From contig JAVKCD010000025.1 of the NCBI GenBank assembly GCA_040222855.1, positions 496,001 through 560,000 of the forward strand: a stretch of 64,000 nucleotides of DNA. The letters are read 5' to 3'. The notes under the pieces were generated by a model. The model was given only the letters and a program-made list of their open reading frames with translations, made no database searches and was not told the origin of the DNA. Made by a program: the position numbers and the translations under genes. Source of the stretch: Phycisphaeraceae bacterium. GTDB lineage: Bacteria; Planctomycetota; Phycisphaerae; Phycisphaerales; Phycisphaeraceae. Shown here one piece after another: positions 1-9,714 of this stretch. Position 1 is the stretch's first letter. The number at the start of each line of letters is the position of its first letter.

Positions 1-545
1 ATCCACCAGACATCAAGGTCATCTATTCACACCCCCAGGCGTTGGCTCAGTGCCGACACTGGCTCAGTGCCCAGTTCCCGCAGGTGCCCCGGGTAGCGAC
101 ATCGTCGACCTCCAAAGCCGCCGAGCAGGCAGCGAGCGAACCGGGTGCCGCCGCGATCGGCTCGGCCCTGGCCGCCCAGACGTTCGGGCTTGCTATGCAG
201 TTTCAGAACATCGAAGACACCAGCGGGAACATGACGCGCTTCTACATCATCGCGCAGCAGGAGACAAACCCCACTGGCGATGACAAGACCGCGACTTTCT
301 TTACCACCCGCCACAAGGCCGGTGCTCTGGCCGACGTTCTCGATGTCTTTCGCGAGCACGGGATCAATCTGACCCACATCGACAAACGCCCCAGCAAACG
401 CAAGCACTGGGACTACGTCTTTTTCGTGGACCTGCTTGGGCACACAAGTGAGGCCAATGTCGCTAAGGCCATCTCGGAAGCCGCAGAGCACTGTCTCGAG
501 CTCCGGGTGCTCGGGTCTTTCCCCCGCGCGACCCAACCCCTGTAG
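1..545 (+). CDS. pheA: Prephenate dehydratase, C-terminal part (cut by window start)
   Basis: Prephenate dehydratase converts prephenate to phenylpyruvate in phenylalanine synthesis. The reading frame is open to the left edge (frame of base 3), so the N-terminus is missing. Visible are the YSHPQALAQC segment of the catalytic domain, the NMTRF motif holding the Thr-Arg-Phe catalytic triad typical of the family, and a C-terminal ACT domain from about base 280 with the GALADVLDVF start and a DKRPSK stretch in place of the usual ESRP, the phenylalanine-binding feedback site. The stop codon at 543-545 lies inside the -10-like box of the following glycosyltransferase gene. Whether a chorismate mutase domain precedes it cannot be seen. 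Confidence 0.93.
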   Translation, partial: PPDIKVIYSHPQALAQCRHWLSAQFPQVPRVATSSTSKAAEQAASEPGAAAIGSALAAQTFGLAMQFQNIEDTSGNMTRFYIIAQQETNPTGDDKTATFFTTRHKAGALADVLDVFREHGINLTHIDKRPSKRKHWDYVFFVDLLGHTSEANVAKAISEAAEHCLELRVLGSFPRATQPL

Positions 546-554
546 ACTGCCGCG

Positions 555-1739
555 ATGCGGCTCGCAATCGTCACCGAGACCTACCCGCCGGAAGTCAACG
601 GCGTGGCCATGACCCTTCAGCAACTGGCTGAGGGCATGGTAGAACGCGGCCACTGCGTGGAAATCATTCGCCCGCGCCAGAACGCAGACGACAACAACCG
701 AACCGTTGATGGTATCGAGCACGTCACGGTTCAGGGCGTGCCGCTGCCTCGCTACGACGGCCTTAAACTCGGCCTGCCCTCAGCGGGCACGATGATCCGA
801 AGGTGGCGAGCCAATCCTCCCCATGTTGCGCACATCGCGACCGAAGGTCCGCTGGGGTTGTCAGCCTTGTGGGCGACCCACCGCGTGAAGCTGCCGGTCA
901 CCTCAGCCTTCCACACCAACTTCCACGAATACTTCGACCACTACGGGCTGAGCCCGCTGCGTCGTTTTCTGGTCTGGTACCTCAAGCGATTCCACAACGC
1001 CTGCTGCTCGACGATGGTCCCCGCCGTCCCGATGCGTGATGCGTTGGCTTCTCGAGGCTTCGAGCGTCTCACCCTCCTGGGTCGTGGCGTCGATACCGAC
1101 CTCTTTCATCCCGACCATCGCTCGGACGACCTCCGCAGATCGTGGGATGCCAGCCCTGAGGATGTCGTGATGGTCTACGTCGGCCGTGTCGCCGAAGAGA
1201 AGAACATGCCGCTGGCTATTGAGGCCTTTCAGGCGGCTCGACAGACCGTACCAAACCTCAAGCTCGTGATCGTGGGCGACGGCCCGCTTCGCGAGCAACT
1301 GCAGCAGGCTCACTCCGATGTCATTTTTGCCGGCACCCGTCGAGGCGAGGAGTTGGCCGCCCACTACGCCTCCGGCGACATCTTCATCTTCGCCAGCACG
1401 ACCGAGACCTATGGCAACGTTATCCCCGAGGCTATGGCGTCCGGTCTCGCTGTCGTAACCTTCGACTACGCGGCGGGCCAGGCGCTGATTCAGGACAACG
1501 ACAACGGCCGCCTCGCTCATTTTGGGGACCGCGACCACTTCATCCAGGTCACCAAAGAACTCAGCTCCGACATCAATGCCATTGACCGCTGCCGATCCCA
1601 GGCCCGAACGACCACGCTCGCGCTCTCATGGTCAGCCGTCCACGAGCGATTTGAGCAACTGCTGATGGATGCCTCAAAGATGCGCTGTCCCGAAGCCGAG
1701 ACCAGTGAAAAGACACGGGAAGCTGGCACTCACGTCTAG
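555..1739 (+). CDS. GT4 family glycosyltransferase (mannosyltransferase-like)
   Basis: A 394-residue retaining glycosyltransferase of the GT-B fold. The N-terminal half starts with IVTETYPPEVNGVA and the C-terminal half carries the nucleotide-sugar site: VGRVAEEKN, IVGDGPLREQL and TETYGNVIPEAMASG, the E-x7-E motif of GT4 enzymes. The overall pattern resembles GDP-mannose-dependent alpha-mannosyltransferases (MgtA/PimB) and SqdX-type sulfoquinovosyl transferases, so a glycolipid substrate at the cytoplasmic membrane is likely but not proven. The ATG follows the pheA stop by 9 bases and has TAGACT exactly 6 bases upstream, suggesting its own leaderless transcript. It ends 2 bases from the convergent birA stop. 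Confidence 0.88.
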   Translation: MRLAIVTETYPPEVNGVAMTLQQLAEGMVERGHCVEIIRPRQNADDNNRTVDGIEHVTVQGVPLPRYDGLKLGLPSAGTMIRRWRANPPHVAHIATEGPLGLSALWATHRVKLPVTSAFHTNFHEYFDHYGLSPLRRFLVWYLKRFHNACCSTMVPAVPMRDALASRGFERLTLLGRGVDTDLFHPDHRSDDLRRSWDASPEDVVMVYVGRVAEEKNMPLAIEAFQAARQTVPNLKLVIVGDGPLREQLQQAHSDVIFAGTRRGEELAAHYASGDIFIFASTTETYGNVIPEAMASGLAVVTFDYAAGQALIQDNDNGRLAHFGDRDHFIQVTKELSSDINAIDRCRSQARTTTLALSWSAVHERFEQLLMDASKMRCPEAETSEKTREAGTHV

Positions 1740-1741
1740 AC

Positions 1742-2722
1742 TCAAGCCACCTCGTCACAGGCGCGACTCGCCTGCGCAGAGGGCACCCAGTGGCACACCC
1801 CGCTGTGGTCACGCAGCACCAGTCCGCTGGTGATGTCCACATCGATCACCTCCCCGCAGAGCATCTGACCGTTGACCTTCAGCGTGGCCTGCCTCCCAAG
1901 ATCACTGCTGCGCACCCGCCAGCGTTCGGCCAGGTCACCCGTATCGAGTTTCGTGAGTGATACGAATCGCTCCAGCACCGCGTGGGCCAGCCATAGCCGG
2001 TCGATCCGCAGCCCCAGGTCCGCCAGAGATGTCGGCGCTGTGATCGAGCCATCCAGGCGCTGCGGACCTTCAACCTCAGGCGTCCCGAGCACGTTGATGC
2101 CCCAGCCAATCACCGCCCAGGACTGCCCCGAAGCGTCGGCGACACGCTCGATCAACACGCCTGCCAGCTTGCGATCGTTGAGCAACACATCATTGGGCCA
2201 CCGGATTGTCGCGGCTTGATGCGTCGGCAGGAGGTGAACAGACTCCGCTACCGCGAGACAACCGATCACCGGCATCCGTTCGACTGGCTCACTTCCTTCC
2301 AGCGGCCATGCCAAGGACATCAACAAGCCATCACCGCTTGCTGCCAACCAACTCCGCCCTCGACGGCCACGACCGGCGGTCTGCTCGTCGGCCATCGCCA
2401 CGGTCGCTCCACGCTGCTCGCCATCGAGAAGCCGCTTGAGAACATCCTGCGTGCTCGACGTCTGGTGATAGACCTCCACGCGTAACTGATGCTCGATTGA
2501 GGCCTCAAGGTAGTCCGCCCAGCACGACAACCCGCTGCTGACCAGCCGCACCCGTTCAGGCCCATGGATGTCGATGCCACAACCGTCTCGACGAAGCTGG
2601 TCAAAACCACTTAGCACGTCCGCGTCAATCAGCCCAGTACGCTCGGACAACTCTTCCACCGACCAATCGCTGGCAGGTTCGAGCAAAAGTGGCAACAGCT
2701 TGATGCTGAGCGAATCACTCAT
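1742..2722 (-). CDS. birA: Biotin--[acetyl-CoA carboxylase] ligase with N-terminal HTH
   Basis: Biotin protein ligase makes biotinyl-AMP and transfers biotin to the carboxyl carrier protein. The 326-residue product has an N-terminal winged-helix-like segment (about 1-65), then the ligase core with TSSTQD, the GRGRRGR adenylate-binding loop, RWPNDVLL with the biotin-contacting residues, KLAGVLIE, and GWGINV. The C-terminal SH3-like domain is short. The HTH suggests a bifunctional BirA that may also repress biotin genes; bioF lies 51 kb away in this window. The ATG at 2722 overlaps the end of nadC by 8 bases, so the two are translationally coupled. A longer in-frame opening upstream is the shadow of nadC and was ignored. 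Confidence 0.92.
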   Translation of the reverse strand: MSDSLSIKLLPLLLEPASDWSVEELSERTGLIDADVLSGFDQLRRDGCGIDIHGPERVRLVSSGLSCWADYLEASIEHQLRVEVYHQTSSTQDVLKRLLDGEQRGATVAMADEQTAGRGRRGRSWLAASGDGLLMSLAWPLEGSEPVERMPVIGCLAVAESVHLLPTHQAATIRWPNDVLLNDRKLAGVLIERVADASGQSWAVIGWGINVLGTPEVEGPQRLDGSITAPTSLADLGLRIDRLWLAHAVLERFVSLTKLDTGDLAERWRVRSSDLGRQATLKVNGQMLCGEVIDVDITSGLVLRDHSGVCHWVPSAQASRACDEVA

Positions 2723-3626
2723 CGCGATCCAGCCCCAGGTCGAGCCCACGTACCGAATGCGTGAGTGCCCCCATCGAAATGCGATCCACGCCGGTCTCCG
2801 CCACGGCCCGCAAGGTCTTCTCAGTGATCCCGCCCGACGCCTCCAGCAGGACACCCGGCGCGAGGCGATCACGCTCCGCCACGGCTTGCCGCATGACCTC
2901 GTGTGGCATGTTATCCAGCAGGACGATGTCAACGCCCGCAGCCAACATTGCGGAGAGTTGCTCAAGCCGATCGATCTCCACCTCGAAAAACTCGAGCTTC
3001 GACGAGCCGTCCTTTGCGAAGGTGATCCAGCTCTTTAATCGACTCTCTAGCTCATCATCCGGAATCGATGCCAGATGATTGTCCTTAACCAGCACAGCGT
3101 CATACAGCCCCATCCGATGTGAAACCCCGCCCCCACAAGCCACCGCATACTTATCCAATCCACGCCAACCTGGCAGCGTCTTGCGGGTATCGCACAGGAC
3201 CGCTTGAGTGCCCTGAATTAGACGAGTGAGACGCGAGGTTTCCGTTGCGATCCCCGACATCCGACTCAGCAGATTCAACAGCGTGCGCTCGACAGCCAGC
3301 AGCGCCCGAAGATTCCCCGAAAGTGAGAGCACGCTCTGCCCCGCAGCGATAACCGCACCATCCTCAGCCTCGCTGACGACTCGAACATCCAGGTCGAACA
3401 CGTTCAGCAAGGCGGACACCGCCGACAACCCGCTGATAACACCAGCTTCTCGCGCGACCACACGAACCGCAGCCCGCTCATCAGCGTCCACCACCAACTC
3501 CGAGGTCACATCCCGACGCGCCGGGCCGAGGTCCTCCGCGAGGGCCAGTTGCAGCAGAGCCCGTAGATGTTCCTCGCCGACATAGTCGTGCAGCCGCAGC
3601 CGGAGGGTAGGGGGCGGAGGGGTCAT
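2715..3626 (-). CDS. nadC: Nicotinate-nucleotide pyrophosphorylase (carboxylating)
   Basis: Quinolinate phosphoribosyltransferase joins quinolinate and PRPP to give nicotinate mononucleotide in de novo NAD synthesis. The 303-residue product has the N-terminal ALAEDLGPARRDVT segment, DTRKTLPGWRGLDKYAV with the substrate-binding Arg and Lys residues, GGGVSHRMGLYD, KDNHL and the C-terminal GVDIVLLDNM and EASGGI barrel strands. The ATG at 3626 overlaps the upstream ASCH gene stop by four bases (ATGA). nadA and nadB are not in the window. The gene is third in the carA-ASCH-nadC-birA operon. Confidence 0.95.
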   Translation of the reverse strand: MTPPPPTLRLRLHDYVGEEHLRALLQLALAEDLGPARRDVTSELVVDADERAAVRVVAREAGVISGLSAVSALLNVFDLDVRVVSEAEDGAVIAAGQSVLSLSGNLRALLAVERTLLNLLSRMSGIATETSRLTRLIQGTQAVLCDTRKTLPGWRGLDKYAVACGGGVSHRMGLYDAVLVKDNHLASIPDDELESRLKSWITFAKDGSSKLEFFEVEIDRLEQLSAMLAAGVDIVLLDNMPHEVMRQAVAERDRLAPGVLLEASGGITEKTLRAVAETGVDRISMGALTHSVRGLDLGLDRDE

Positions 3627-4318
3627 GCGGGCACATCCCTCCGCGGCACGACTATCTCGAACCGCCGGTTGCGCTGCCGCACCGCCCAGATGTGGTCGCC
3701 CACCTCCAGTTTCTGTCGTTCGAGCCATTGTCCCCAGCCACGCCAGCGGAAATGACCGGCCCGCAGCGACGTCCGCACCACCTCGTCGCCAACGAGAATG
3801 TCGAAATCTCCCTCCGGAAACAGATCACGATCCGCTTCCGCCACACTCAGATACCGATTCCGATTGCTCGACTCCAGGACCTCGAGCATCGCCGCAGGGA
3901 ACTGCCCGGCATCGAGCAGAAACCACGCCCTGCCCGACGACCGCACCGGCGGGGTTACGTCATGCACAGCACCCACACGGTCCAGCGTGACCAGCGACAG
4001 ATACGGGTGATCCCACCGCGACCGCCAGTAGTCCGCCGTCGCCCCGATCGCATCGTTGTACCGCTGCCTGAGACGACCCAGCTCGTGCCGATCACGCACC
4101 TCAACGCACATTGCTTCCCGAACCCGCGCGACGGCCATCACCGGCCCGGATGACCGCTTGAGCATAATCCGATCACCTTCGATCACCTGGCCAAAGGGGG
4201 GAATGCGATTGCGAGTCAGCCGACACTCGATGGTCTTTCGGCCGCTGAGCACTTGGCCCAGATACGGCTCCTGCAAAATAGCCAGATGATCACACAAACG
4301 CTGCCGTCTCCAATACAT
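3623..4318 (-). CDS. ASCH domain protein
   Basis: A 231-residue soluble protein whose first ~75 residues match the ASCH (PUA-like beta-barrel) pattern: LQEPYLGQVLSGRKTIECR, a GDRIMLKRSSG turn and a strand VMAVARV. ASCH domains are proposed to bind RNA or modified nucleosides, and one member hydrolyses N4-acetylcytidine; the reaction here is unknown. The C-terminal ~150 residues, including a second HFRWRGWGQWLERQKLEVGDHIW segment that again looks PUA/ASCH-like, are not recognised. The ATG at 4318 shares one base with the carA stop (TGATG); a GTG at 4321 is an alternative. It sits between carA and nadC, which suggests a link to nucleotide metabolism only by position. Confidence 0.75.
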   Translation of the reverse strand: MYWRRQRLCDHLAILQEPYLGQVLSGRKTIECRLTRNRIPPFGQVIEGDRIMLKRSSGPVMAVARVREAMCVEVRDRHELGRLRQRYNDAIGATADYWRSRWDHPYLSLVTLDRVGAVHDVTPPVRSSGRAWFLLDAGQFPAAMLEVLESSNRNRYLSVAEADRDLFPEGDFDILVGDEVVRTSLRAGHFRWRGWGQWLERQKLEVGDHIWAVRQRNRRFEIVVPRRDVPA

Positions 4319-5526
4319 CACACCCCAGCGACCGTATTTCGTTGCCGCTGGGCCGCATCCATATCCGCTGCACTCGGGCTCTTGCCACTGGCCATCATCG
4401 CCATGAAGCAGTCAAACAGATACGCCGCATCGTGCGGCCCTGGACTAGCTTCGGGGTGATACTGCACCGCGAACACCGGGTGATCCTGATGCCGAAATCC
4501 CTCGAGCGTCTTGTCGTTGAGGTTGATGTGCGTCGGCTCCGCCCCAACCCTTGCCAGACTGTCAAGATCAACCGCAAACCCATGATTCTGACTGGTGATC
4601 TCGACCTTCCGCGTGCCCAGGTTCTGCACCGGCTGATTCCCGCCACGATGCCCGAACTTGAGCTTGAAAGTCTCCGCGCCCAGCGCGAGACTCAGCAACT
4701 GGTGGCCGAGGCAGATGCCGAAGATCGGCGCCTTGCCAATCAACCCCTTGACGGTCTCGATAGCTGGCGTCACCGCCGCCGGGTCGCCCGGCCCGTTCGA
4801 GATGAACACGCCGTCGGGCTGATGCTCAAGGATCGCCTCCGCCGAAGTGTCGTAAGGAACAATCGTGACCTCGCACCCGATCGAGGTCAGGTGCCGGAGG
4901 ATGTTGTGCTTCGCCCCGCAGTCGATCGCAATGACCTTCTTCTGAGTCCCAGGCTCCGGCAGTGACATCCGAGAGTCCCAGGCACCCAGGTCAGTGGACC
5001 ACGCCTCCGAATCAGCCCGCGTCACCGTCTTGACGAGATCAACGCCCACCAGCCCGACCGACGCCTTGGCTCGCTCGACCAGATCATCATCAGAGATCGT
5101 TGGGTCCGTACAGATCACCGCTTTGAGAGCACCGACGACACGCAGACGTCGCGTCAATGCTCGGGTATCGATACCCGTGATCCCGACCACGCCCTGCTCG
5201 TCCAGCCAGGCCGATAGCTGCTGTTCTGAGCGGTGGTTGCTCTCCCGGTTGGCGAGTTCACGAACCACGAACCCACGCAGGTGAATCTTTGTTGATTCCA
5301 GGTCCTCACGCGTCACGCCATAGTTGCCGATCAGCGGGCACGTCATGGTCACGATCTGCCCCGCATAAGAGGGATCAGTCAGTACCTCCTGATATCCCGT
5401 CAAAGACGTGTTGAAGCAGGCCTCGCCCTCCACCACGGCCGGAGCCGTATGCCCAAAGGCCTGTCCGCTGAACACCACGCCGTCTTCCAGGGCCAGCCGT
5501 GCCGTTGGTTGTTCACTATTGCTCAT
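4318..5526 (-). CDS. carA: Carbamoyl-phosphate synthase small (glutaminase) subunit
   Basis: Glutaminase subunit that feeds ammonia to CarB for carbamoyl phosphate used in pyrimidine and arginine synthesis. Of 402 residues, the N-terminal domain carries LEDGVVFSGQAFG, EACFNTSLTGYQEVLTDPSY and the GIDTRALTRRLR motif. The class I amidotransferase domain has nucleophile Cys272 in FGICLGHQ and His357/Glu359 in QYHPE. carB is not adjacent. The ATG at 5526 was chosen over longer openings because both an AGGA and a TAGGAT box lie 7-8 bases upstream. TAGGAT could be a leaderless -10 box instead of a ribosome site. First gene of the minus-strand operon. Confidence 0.96.
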   Translation of the reverse strand: MSNSEQPTARLALEDGVVFSGQAFGHTAPAVVEGEACFNTSLTGYQEVLTDPSYAGQIVTMTCPLIGNYGVTREDLESTKIHLRGFVVRELANRESNHRSEQQLSAWLDEQGVVGITGIDTRALTRRLRVVGALKAVICTDPTISDDDLVERAKASVGLVGVDLVKTVTRADSEAWSTDLGAWDSRMSLPEPGTQKKVIAIDCGAKHNILRHLTSIGCEVTIVPYDTSAEAILEHQPDGVFISNGPGDPAAVTPAIETVKGLIGKAPIFGICLGHQLLSLALGAETFKLKFGHRGGNQPVQNLGTRKVEITSQNHGFAVDLDSLARVGAEPTHINLNDKTLEGFRHQDHPVFAVQYHPEASPGPHDAAYLFDCFMAMMASGKSPSAADMDAAQRQRNTVAGV

Positions 5527-5557
5527 AACCCACATCCTAGCCGTTCCGTCGGGGTTC

Positions 5558-5590
5558 AAAAAAGCCCACCCATCGGCAGACGGGCGGGCT
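5558..5590 (-). terminator. Rho-independent terminator of gap
   Basis: Read on the minus strand, AGCCCGCCCG and TGGGTGGGCT form a 10-bp stem (two G-T pairs) around an eight-base loop and are followed by TTTTTT. It lies 30 bases after the gap stop codon and before carA. Confidence 0.85.
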
Positions 5591-5619
5591 CGTGTCAATC
5601 GTCAGGTCAAAGGCCTCGA

Positions 5620-6702
<1,083 letters not shown>

Positions 6703-6724
6703 CTAAGGATAATAAGGTACGGAG

Positions 6725-8248
6725 TTGGCCGCTGATTCGCAATCAGCGGTTGACCCCGCCTCGCGGGGAGACCACCATCCTAGCGAGATACACAGGTCGC
6801 GTGCGACCAACCCAGCATGGAGACGATCTCTGCCCGGCACCTCTGCCAAACCCGACGCCCCGCTCACGGTCAGCCAGGCCGCCGGGCTCATCCAGCGCAC
6901 CATTCAGCAAGCCATCCCCGGCCGCATCCGGGTGCTTGGGGAAATCTCCAGCCTCTCGGCTCGCACCCACTGGTACTTCACGCTCAAAGACCGCGACGCC
7001 TCGCTCCGCTGCGCCTGCTTCGCCAGCAGCGCCCAGCGAGTCCCCTTCCAACCCGAGAACGGCATGGCGGTCGTCGCCACCGGCCGCATCGACTTCTATC
7101 CGCCTCAGGGCAGCCTGCAGATGATCGTCGACAGCCTCGAAGTCGCTGGCCAGGGCGACCTCGAAGCCGAACTCCGCCGCAGGGTCGCCGAACTGCGTGA
7201 GTTGGGCTATTTCGACGAAGCCCGCAAGAAGCCTCTCCCGCTGATCCCCACCCGAGTCGCTGTCGTCACCTCGGGTGCCGGGGCCGCGCTGCAGGACGTG
7301 ATCGACACCACACGCCGACGCTGGCCCGCCGTCCAGTTGCTGCTGGTCGATGTCCCGGTCCAGGGAGCCGCCGCCGCCCCGGCCATCACCAAGGCTATTG
7401 AGCAACTTTCCCGGCACGCCCGCCAACTCAATCTCGACGCCATCATCCTCACCCGTGGCGGGGGCTCGATGGAAGACCTCTGGGCCTTCAACGAACGCTC
7501 CATCGCCGATGCCATCTTCCGCTGCCCCATCCCATTCGTCGCAGCGATTGGTCACGAAGTGGACACCACCATCGCCGAGCTGGTCGCCGACGCCCGCGCC
7601 GCCACCCCGACCCAGGCTGCCATGCAGTTGATCCCCGATCGGGCCGCGCTCGACCGACAGGTCGATCAGCAGGCGCGCCGCCTCAGCCTACTCACGCAGC
7701 GTGAGGTCGAGCGTCAACAGGATCGTCTCGACGCCGTCGCACGCTCAACCATCTTCAGGCAACCCGACCAGTGGCTGGCCTCGCAGCGTGATCATTTGCT
7801 CCGCCTCAGCGATCGCCTCCGGCTCGCCACCCGCCAGGGCGCGACCCCACACCGCCAGCACCTCGGTCGCCTGACCCGAGACCTCGCCCGCACGACCCAT
7901 CAGCGACTCAAAGCCGCCAGCCTTAGCCTGGCCAGCCTGGCCCCCCAACTCCACCGCGAAATCAACCGTCGACTCGACACCGACAGCAACCGCTTCTACG
8001 CCCTGACACGCCAGCTCGAGGCCGTCGGCCCCAAACAGGTCCTCGGCCGCGGCTTCACCTACACCCTCGGCCCCGACGGCAAGCCGCTCCGGTCCGCCGA
8101 GGCTGCGAAAGCCGTGGGCAAGCTCCGTACCGTGTTTAAGGACGGGGAAGTGAAGAGCACGATCGACGACGCCCCGCCCAAGCCCAAGAAACGACGCCAG
8201 TCATCAGCCGATACCACCAGCCTCTTCGATCCACCCGAACCAGCCTGA
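6725..8248 (+). CDS. xseA: Exodeoxyribonuclease VII large subunit
   Basis: Large subunit of exonuclease VII, which degrades single-stranded DNA processively during repair. An N-terminal OB domain (PLTVSQ...GRIRVLGEIS, WYFTLKD) is followed by the catalytic domain with PTRVAVVTSGAGAALQD, ILTRGGGSMEDLWAFN, AIGHEVD and PTQAA, then a long coiled-coil region and a C-terminal domain with GRGFTYTL. A basic tail KPKKRRQ ends the 507-residue reading. The start is uncertain: no in-frame ATG or GTG exists upstream of the OB domain, so the TTG at 6725 is given, but it precedes a 9-bp palindrome (6729-6749) that looks regulatory. A CTG at 6833 would give the usual N-terminal length. Confidence 0.9.
   Translation: MAADSQSAVDPASRGDHHPSEIHRSRATNPAWRRSLPGTSAKPDAPLTVSQAAGLIQRTIQQAIPGRIRVLGEISSLSARTHWYFTLKDRDASLRCACFASSAQRVPFQPENGMAVVATGRIDFYPPQGSLQMIVDSLEVAGQGDLEAELRRRVAELRELGYFDEARKKPLPLIPTRVAVVTSGAGAALQDVIDTTRRRWPAVQLLLVDVPVQGAAAAPAITKAIEQLSRHARQLNLDAIILTRGGGSMEDLWAFNERSIADAIFRCPIPFVAAIGHEVDTTIAELVADARAATPTQAAMQLIPDRAALDRQVDQQARRLSLLTQREVERQQDRLDAVARSTIFRQPDQWLASQRDHLLRLSDRLRLATRQGATPHRQHLGRLTRDLARTTHQRLKAASLSLASLAPQLHREINRRLDTDSNRFYALTRQLEAVGPKQVLGRGFTYTLGPDGKPLRSAEAAKAVGKLRTVFKDGEVKSTIDDAPPKPKKRRQSSADTTSLFDPPEPA
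6729..6749. promoter_or_regulatory. Perfect 9-bp inverted repeat between gap and xseA
   Basis: CCGCTGATT and AATCAGCGG flank a three-base centre. It sits between two divergent genes and is not followed by a T-run on either strand, so an operator or an RNA hairpin in a leader is more likely than a terminator. No cognate regulator can be named. Confidence 0.5.
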
Positions 8249-8269
8249 CATCCCGCTACACTGCAACCC

Positions 8270-8515
8270 ATGGCCGCATCCAAACCCAAACCTCCCAAAG
8301 ACCTCTCCTTCGAGCAGGCGATCGACGAGCTCGAGACCATCATCGAGGCCATCGAAGCCGGTGAGATCGGCCTCGAAGACGTGCTCCAGCGGTACGAGCG
8401 CGGCGTCGGCCTCATCCAACGCTGCCGAGACGTTCTCACCGGCGCCGAGACGAAGCTCAAGAAACTCAACCTCGATCAGCTCGACGACGCCAACGACCTC
8501 GATGAAGAGTCCTGA
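8270..8515 (+). CDS. xseB: Exodeoxyribonuclease VII small subunit
   Basis: The 81-residue small subunit of exonuclease VII. It has the family pattern LSFEQAIDELETIIEAIEAGEIGLEDVLQ, a two-helix hairpin that binds the coiled coil of XseA, and a KLKKLNL end. It follows xseA by 21 bases, as in most bacteria. TACACT lies 7 bases before the ATG, so a separate leaderless transcript is possible. The stop is 3 bases before the prepilin peptidase start. Confidence 0.93.
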   Translation: MAASKPKPPKDLSFEQAIDELETIIEAIEAGEIGLEDVLQRYERGVGLIQRCRDVLTGAETKLKKLNLDQLDDANDLDEES

Positions 8516-8518
8516 CGT

Positions 8519-9661
8519 ATGGCGATCATCGTCTACGGTTTTCTCCTCGCCCTGGGCCTCTGCATCGGCAGTTTCCTCAACGTCGTCATCCTCCGCATGC
8601 CCGAGGGCCTCAGCGTCGTTCACCCTCCTTCGCGCTGCCCTCGATGCGGAACCGGCCTCCGCGCGATCGACAACATCCCCGTCCTCTCATGGCTCATGCT
8701 CCGCGGTCAGTGTCGCGGATGCTCCCAACCCATCAGCATCCAGTACCCGCTGGTCGAACTCGCCTTCGGGCTGCTCACGCTTGGCCTGGGCTGGTGGCAG
8801 ATCAACACCTGGGCACCCAACCTCCCGATTCTCGACGCCCTCCGGCTCCTCGGCCCGCTGCTGATCACTCAGCTCGTGCTGCTGGCCTGTCTTTTTGCCG
8901 CGACACTCATCGACGCCCGCCACTACATCATCCCGCTGAGCCTCTGCTGGGTCCCGTTCTTCGTCGCTATCACCCTCATGCCCGTGTCGGTCGCCACGGG
9001 CTGGCCCGCCATCGGCCCTACGCTCCCCATCGGCTGGACCGAGCCGGTAGGGGGGTTGACGCTCGGCGTGCTGATCTCCATCGCCCTCCTCCAACTCGGC
9101 GTGATCCCCCGCAGCTACGCCGACTACGAGCAGGTCATGCAAGACCTCACCGGCCAACAAGCTGACTCCGATGTCGCCGCCGAGAACGCTCTCTACCCCC
9201 ACGCTCGACGGGAAACCCTCAAGGAACTCCTCTTCCTGCTCCCACCCACCCTCGGCTTGATCGCTGGCGTCATCCTCTCCAGCCCGACGCCCACCACCGG
9301 CTGGCTCGAAACGCTCCTCGCCGCGCTCGCCGGAGCGATCTTCGGCGCAGGCCTGGTCTGGGGAACCCGCATCCTCGGCACCCTCGCCTTCGGCAAGGAG
9401 GCCATGGGCCTGGGCGATGTCCACCTCATGGCGGGGGTCGGTGCCGTCCTCGGCTGGCGCGATGTAACCCTCGCCTTCTTCATCGCGCCCTTCCTCGGGC
9501 TGCTAGGCACCTTCGCCCTCACCGGACTGGCTTCCGTTCGCAGTGCCGAGGCTCGGGTCATCCCCTACGGCCCCTACCTCGCGGTCGGCTCCATCATCGC
9601 ACTGCTCGCCTCAGACCCCATCCTCGAAGCTCTTGGGTTTTCTGGTATCTTCACACCCTGA
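8519..9661 (+). CDS. Prepilin peptidase (A24 family)
   Basis: Membrane aspartic protease that cleaves and N-methylates type IV pilin or pseudopilin precursors. The N-terminal domain has the cytoplasmic zinc-binding loop with CPRC and CRGC pairs. The two catalytic aspartates are in LIDARHYIIP and the GxGD motif MGLGDVHLM. About eight hydrophobic segments are visible. At 380 residues it is longer than PilD (~290); the extra length is a soluble insert of roughly 60 residues (about 195-255) between the aspartates. A pseudopilin-like substrate lies 2.6 kb downstream (12253-12846), which supports a local type II/IV secretion-related role. Confidence 0.88.
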   Translation: MAIIVYGFLLALGLCIGSFLNVVILRMPEGLSVVHPPSRCPRCGTGLRAIDNIPVLSWLMLRGQCRGCSQPISIQYPLVELAFGLLTLGLGWWQINTWAPNLPILDALRLLGPLLITQLVLLACLFAATLIDARHYIIPLSLCWVPFFVAITLMPVSVATGWPAIGPTLPIGWTEPVGGLTLGVLISIALLQLGVIPRSYADYEQVMQDLTGQQADSDVAAENALYPHARRETLKELLFLLPPTLGLIAGVILSSPTPTTGWLETLLAALAGAIFGAGLVWGTRILGTLAFGKEAMGLGDVHLMAGVGAVLGWRDVTLAFFIAPFLGLLGTFALTGLASVRSAEARVIPYGPYLAVGSIIALLASDPILEALGFSGIFTP

Positions 9662-9714
9662 AGGCCGATACCACATGGCCCGATAACCTCGCTCGCTTCA
9701 TCGAAAGGAAGACG

